This document shows positions 59,744 through 64,000 of a stretch of DNA of 64,000 nucleotides, in pieces. The stretch comes from Athripsodes cinereus (Eukaryota > Arthropoda > Insecta > Trichoptera > Leptoceridae), in contig OX388321.1 of NCBI GenBank assembly GCA_947579605.1, positions 12,923,427 through 12,987,426 of the forward strand, in the 5' to 3' direction. The notes under the pieces were generated by a model. It worked only from the letters and a program-made list of their open reading frames with translations, searched no databases and had not been told where the DNA came from. The number at the start of each line of letters is the position of its first letter. Position 1 is the stretch's first letter. A program made the translations under genes and the position numbers.

Positions 59744-60253
59744 TCAAACATATTTTGAACTACTCCAGATTAATCATTCCAATTGATCACACTCATCCAT
59801 AGTCATCCTATTTGAATAGGTATTAACTAGGTAGGTATGTTGTATATATGTTATGGATGCTTCCGATGTTGTTTCCATTGAACTGCAACAGATGTCTTTC
59901 CGGTTTGAAAGCACAGAAATTGTATGAAATCGTATAAAACTTGATTTCAATAGTGGAAAATATTGAGTTGTAACATATTATATACAACTTTCAAAAATTT
60001 CAAGTCATGTGATAAGCATGACAGAGGAATTGGGAATGTTACCTAGGTTTAAAGAGTAGGTATACTCTTTACCAAGCCTAAGTCGATTCATAAGCGTCGA
60101 AACTCTGTGTTCTACACTCCTTAAGGAAGTTCACATATGTATGTGTATCATATACAACATACCTACCTAGTTAATACCTATTCAAATAGGTTGACTATGG
60201 ATGAGTGTGATCAATTGGAATGATTAATCTGGAGTAGTTCAAAATATGTTTGA
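59744..60253. repeat. foldback element with 104-bp arms
   Basis: Near-perfect inverted arms (59744-59847 and 60150-60253) contain AACTACTCCAGATTAATC, TTGATCACACTCATCC and AACTAGGTAGGTATGTTG and their complements. The spacer is about 300 bp with no coding frame. No target duplication was recognised. Confidence 0.75.
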
Positions 60254-61084
60254 TATTTATTTATATTGTATTATTCGGTTTCTTTTTGTTAGTTTTGAAC
60301 TAATTATACGTTCAATAATTGAGTAAATAACGATAGATTAATATTATTGATAACAGCTATATCTAAATGATGTAAAAAGTTTGAATTAATTTTTTTTGGA
60401 ATTTATTAATATTATTTTGGTCCAATTAGTCAAAAGACTTACAATAATATAACATTAGGATAAATAAATAACTCAAACTTTATTTGCAAACTAGGTGAAA
60501 TATAATGTCAGAGAACAATACATATACTGTTTATAAAATAAGTTATGCTCGATCCTTTCTTTACTTTAGTAGTTTCACGTACTAAATACTCATCTCTGTA
60601 GGTACGTATTATGATTAATTATTATATATTATGTAGATATGTGTATGTACTTACGTAGATTCAACCGTAATGTTATATTTACCCGTAACTGCTTATCGAG
60701 TAAACATCAATAGGTATAATTATGTAGGTACGTATAGTATTAACAAAATCACATAGCAACAGGTTCCACTCACAGTGGGAAGGTATCTACTACATATGGA
60801 TATAATAGTAAACACGAATTTGCAAGTACATATATCTAAAGGATCAATCTAGTATTAGAATCCTAATATAAATTTTGACTCATCCATCGATCGAAATCTC
60901 CGCGAATTCTATGACGTACCTACCTACTTTGATTATATTGACGTTCCTTCTTTGATTTTATTTGAACAATAACAAATAGACAATTTATAATGCGCCGTTT
61001 TGTGGAATAAATCCACTTCAAGAGCGCATCCTAAAATATAGTGTTAATACCTATGACTTAAGCCTAATACATATATATATATTT

Positions 61085-61350
61085 CTAAGCATATTGCACA
61101 TCGCATTGGCCAAAAGCTGTAATGATGTGCAAGGTAAATTTAAAGAGAATAATAATGATAATATATTATATAACTGAACATATAAATAACAACAAATTGT
61201 ACAATTTATATCAGTTATATGATATGCCAAACAAGTGTGTTTTCAACTGACTTGAACAGAACAATAAGAGACTGTATCTTACGCGCTTGCTCTGAAAGAT
61301 CATTCCACATGGATGGTCCAGCCGAGTTGACTGAATGAACCACATCGATT
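61085..61350 (-). pseudogene. LINE C-terminal fragment with hairpin tail
   Basis: The minus-strand frame reads VVHSVNSAGPSMWNDLSEQA, then IQSLIVLFKSVENTLVWHII and a stop. This is the usual last block of CR1/Jockey-type LINEs, with a conserved W-N-x-L and a final helix. The 3' tail is AATAATGATAATA-like and the hairpin block GCACATC...GATGTGC (61092-61128) is shared with 5096-5140. Confidence 0.65.
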
Positions 61351-62803
61351 TAAATAAACCCACTTTTAAATAAAGCTACACTGAATTGTATTATGTAATA
61401 ATTAAAGGGTAAAATTGTAACCAATCTCAAACAGCAATCTCTGGAGGAAGTAACTAGGCACAATAATATGCTCCCGAACAACTAAGACAAAGGGAGCAAA
61501 TATTTTTAAGTATGCAAGTAACAAATCTACAATGATGAATATAAGTAATAAATAAATAAAAACACAAAAATTCGTGCACAATGTAAGACCTCCAAGCATT
61601 TTAACTTTTATTTCGGGGGATAGGTTTTTTAAAGAAAATGATTTTATAATATAAAAAACACATTCTAATAATACATCTTTTCAGGATTCCTGTGTGAAAA
61701 ATCTTGATTTAGATAATTTAAGACCACTCAATAAATGAAACATTTTTCAAAAGTCGATCTTTATTTTCATCGAAATCTATATTTTCATCCATATAAAATT
61801 AAAATTGAATCATAGTCAAAATATACATTGCGATGTGTACCTGATGTGCTATTAATATTAACAGATCCTTTATAATGATTTGATTCAGTATAAATATTCT
61901 ATTATTATCCTGTTACACTGTTCAAAGCAAATACTATGTGTGTAGGGTGCCAATAAACTTCATTGGCTAATTTATCTGAATCTCAAATATCTTATATTTT
62001 ATTAAATAAAAATTATATAATGTATTCTATTTATAAGCTAACGGATATTCTCGTTTACATAATGCCACTGATTAGAAATGAAAAAACAAATACCTAGACA
62101 TATTATTAGTTACAGCAATTTTCAGCAAACAAACAGCATTGCAGAAATTGGTCCAATTCTTCTATAATTTAAAGTATTAAACAGATTAGCTTGTTATTAT
62201 ATATCCCTTGAAAAATTCATATCATTAAAACCTATATTATTTAGTCTAAAAGGGGATTATATAATAATAACAATATGATCAATATAAGCATTTCTTTAAC
62301 TTTAAAAATATCAATATACCTTTCTATATTGCTCACATTAAAGCTTACAATATTTAAAAATATTATGTTCTCTAATACGACAGTGTAAAAATGATAACTG
62401 TCATAAAATAAATAAACTAAGATCTTGTTGTCACCCTAAGCCTATACACATAGTATAACTATACACACTTCATAATTTAATTTAGACAGGCAAGTGGTTG
62501 TAGTACTCGTATTCATTCTGACTATATGTGAGTAGGTATGTACGAGTATTATTATATCATCACATATTTCTAGGAAAATGTTGCACATTTACGTGTAACT
62601 TGATTGTGATACTTGTGAATTATTTTTCCTGGTAAAATATATAAATATTTTGTGCGGCTTATCTTATTGAGATGAAATAAAATTCTTAATAATGTGACTG
62701 TACCCTCGAAAAAAATATTTTAATGACCGCAAATAAACAACAGTATAATAGAAGTGTACCTAGTCTTCAGAATAAATAGAAGTTTCTCAGACAAATACCA
62801 ACA

Positions 62804-63208
62804 GAGGCCTGAGTCAATAACACACTTTCGCGTCACGTTCCCGCTCCGTTAGCGTTCGGGTGCAGACGATGTTGCGCCAAAGTGTTAATTCTTAACTATT
62901 GTGTATCTTAGCAACGAAATTGACACTTGCTTGCAACTTCGTCTATACTCAAACGTTAACGGAGCGGGAACGTGACGTGAAAGTGTGTTATTGACTCAGG
63001 CCTCAGAGGCCTGAGTCAATAACATACTTTCGCATCACGTTCTCGCTCCGTTAGCGTTCGGGTGCAGACGATGTTGCAAGCAAGTGTCAATTTCGTTGCT
63101 AAGATACACAATAGTTACGAAAATTAACACTTTGGCGCACCATCGTCTGCACCCGAACGCTAGCGGAGCGGGAACGTGACGCGATAGTGTGTTGTTGACT
63201 CAGGCCTC
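62804..63208. mobile_element. two MITEs side by side with inverted interiors
   Basis: Unit 1 (62804-63004) and unit 2 (63006-63208) both start GAGGCCTGAGTCAATAAC and end with its complement. Both have inverted arms of about 65 bp containing CGTCACGTTCCCGCTCCG (T/C variants) and TCGGGTGCAGACGATG. The interior of unit 2 is the reverse complement of that of unit 1 (GCCAAAGTGTTAATT against AATTAACACTTTGGC). One A separates them. GC content is far above the surroundings. Confidence 0.8.
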
Positions 63209-63224
63209 TGAGGCCTCTGGTCTG

Positions 63225-63330
63225 TCACTCTTTTTTGTAAGTTTTTGAGCATGATAATTTAGGTTTGAGTAAAATGTTGCATAGTCATAAGATACATCTT
63301 TAATTCGGTGATAATGTTTGCCACCCATCC
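63225..63330 (-). repeat. dispersed repeat family E, inverted copy
   Basis: CACTCTTTTTTGTAAGTTTT then TGAGCATG matches the inverted family E piece at 31060. Further along, TTTGCCACCCATCCTGAATG is the complement of the GGATGGGTG block at 11955. It directly follows the MITE pair. Confidence 0.4.
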
Positions 63331-63799
63331 TGAATGTATTATTTTTTATAGCTCAAAACGTATGACCGTTACACTATATTAATTACATTATCTGTACCAC
63401 TGGTTATCTCACTTGTTTGAAATGCTATAATGGTATAAACATATATTGTAGGTAGGTACATAAAACTATCTCGATTCAAACAATGAGATTTTTTTCCAAT
63501 AGTATTATTTTATTTGTATTCATTCTATATGAAACATTTATTAATACATTACGTTGTGTTGGCTGACATAGTGCTTGTAAAATCAAGTGGCATTTTAACT
63601 GGGCAAAAAGAAACATTCCGGCTATTGAACTTATGGGGAAAACCATCCAAGTTATTTATATAAGCTATAGTTGCACTATAATTTATTTAATAAGTATTAT
63701 AAATATGTTGTCTATTTAATGGCTATATGACGACTGACTGTGACTCCTGTATCGTCAAGTTGTACATATTGCAGTTTCAACTCAAGTTAATTTGATGTT

Positions 63800-64000
63800 C
63801 CTCTTTAAGATTTTCATTTATCCGATTCTAATTTCTATACTAGCAAATTTGTCTAAACGGAATGTGTCATGTGAGTGGGCAGCCTGAAGGGCTGACCGGC
63901 CAAAACCACCAAACCACCACGTGTGGAATCTTTTGACTGCATTATCGTAATAGTTTAAGACAAAAAAAGTTTTCCTCTCGGAGTAGAGCCTCTTCTACTC
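63800..64000 (+). repeat. dispersed repeat family D, copy 3 (runs off window)
   Basis: Blocks CATTTATCCGATTCTAATTTC (in part), CTAGCAAATTTGTC, GGGCAGCCTGAAGGGCTGAC and CCACGTGTGGAATCTTTTGA follow the order of 30330-30510. The window ends inside the copy. Confidence 0.6.

Overview
The window is AT-rich animal nuclear DNA. Its genes are split by GT-AG introns, and much of the rest is nested transposable elements. Two flavin-containing monooxygenase (FMO) genes of insect size and a clan-4-type cytochrome P450, together with Jockey-, CR1- and I-like LINEs, tRNA-derived SINEs and Penelope-like remnants, indicate an insect. I cannot assign the order from this sequence alone.

Three host genes can be reconstructed exon by exon. 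FMO-1 (1513-13868, +) has 7 coding exons and 427 codons. The P450 (18367-24479, +) has 10 coding exons and 527 codons. FMO-2 (51424-35784, -) has 6 coding exons and 430 codons. All three reading frames are open across every junction. The two FMOs are paralogues on opposite strands pointing toward each other, with the P450 between them. FMOs and P450s are both NADPH-dependent microsomal monooxygenases, so this looks like a small xenobiotic or secondary-metabolism cluster, but that joint role is inference.

The introns and intergenic DNA hold most of the structure. FMO-1 intron 4 contains a hAT-type element (6922-11334, perfect 8-bp target duplication). Inside it lies a decayed LINE, which itself received another LINE fragment, a SINE and a perfect 63-bp palindrome. 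FMO-2 intron 2 (about 11.8 kb) holds a nearly full-length two-ORF LINE. That LINE was hit by an I-like LINE with an RNase H domain (40041-43871, 12-bp target duplication) and by a Penelope-like palindrome (45857-46100, 13-bp target duplication). Intron 8 of the P450 carries a SINE ending about 20 bp before a splice acceptor.

Right of FMO-2, at 55879-58986, is an apparently intact DNA transposon. It has 32-bp terminal inverted repeats, a 4-bp target duplication, subterminal repeats and one two-exon gene for a 607-residue DDE-like protein. This is the best candidate in the window for a poorly described mobile system. The remainder (13.9-18.3 kb, 24.5-35.7 kb, 59-64 kb) holds LINE tails, MITE pairs, foldbacks and dispersed repeats, with no further host gene that I can support. 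Several remnants carry hammerhead-ribozyme-like cores of the kind known from Penelope-like elements.
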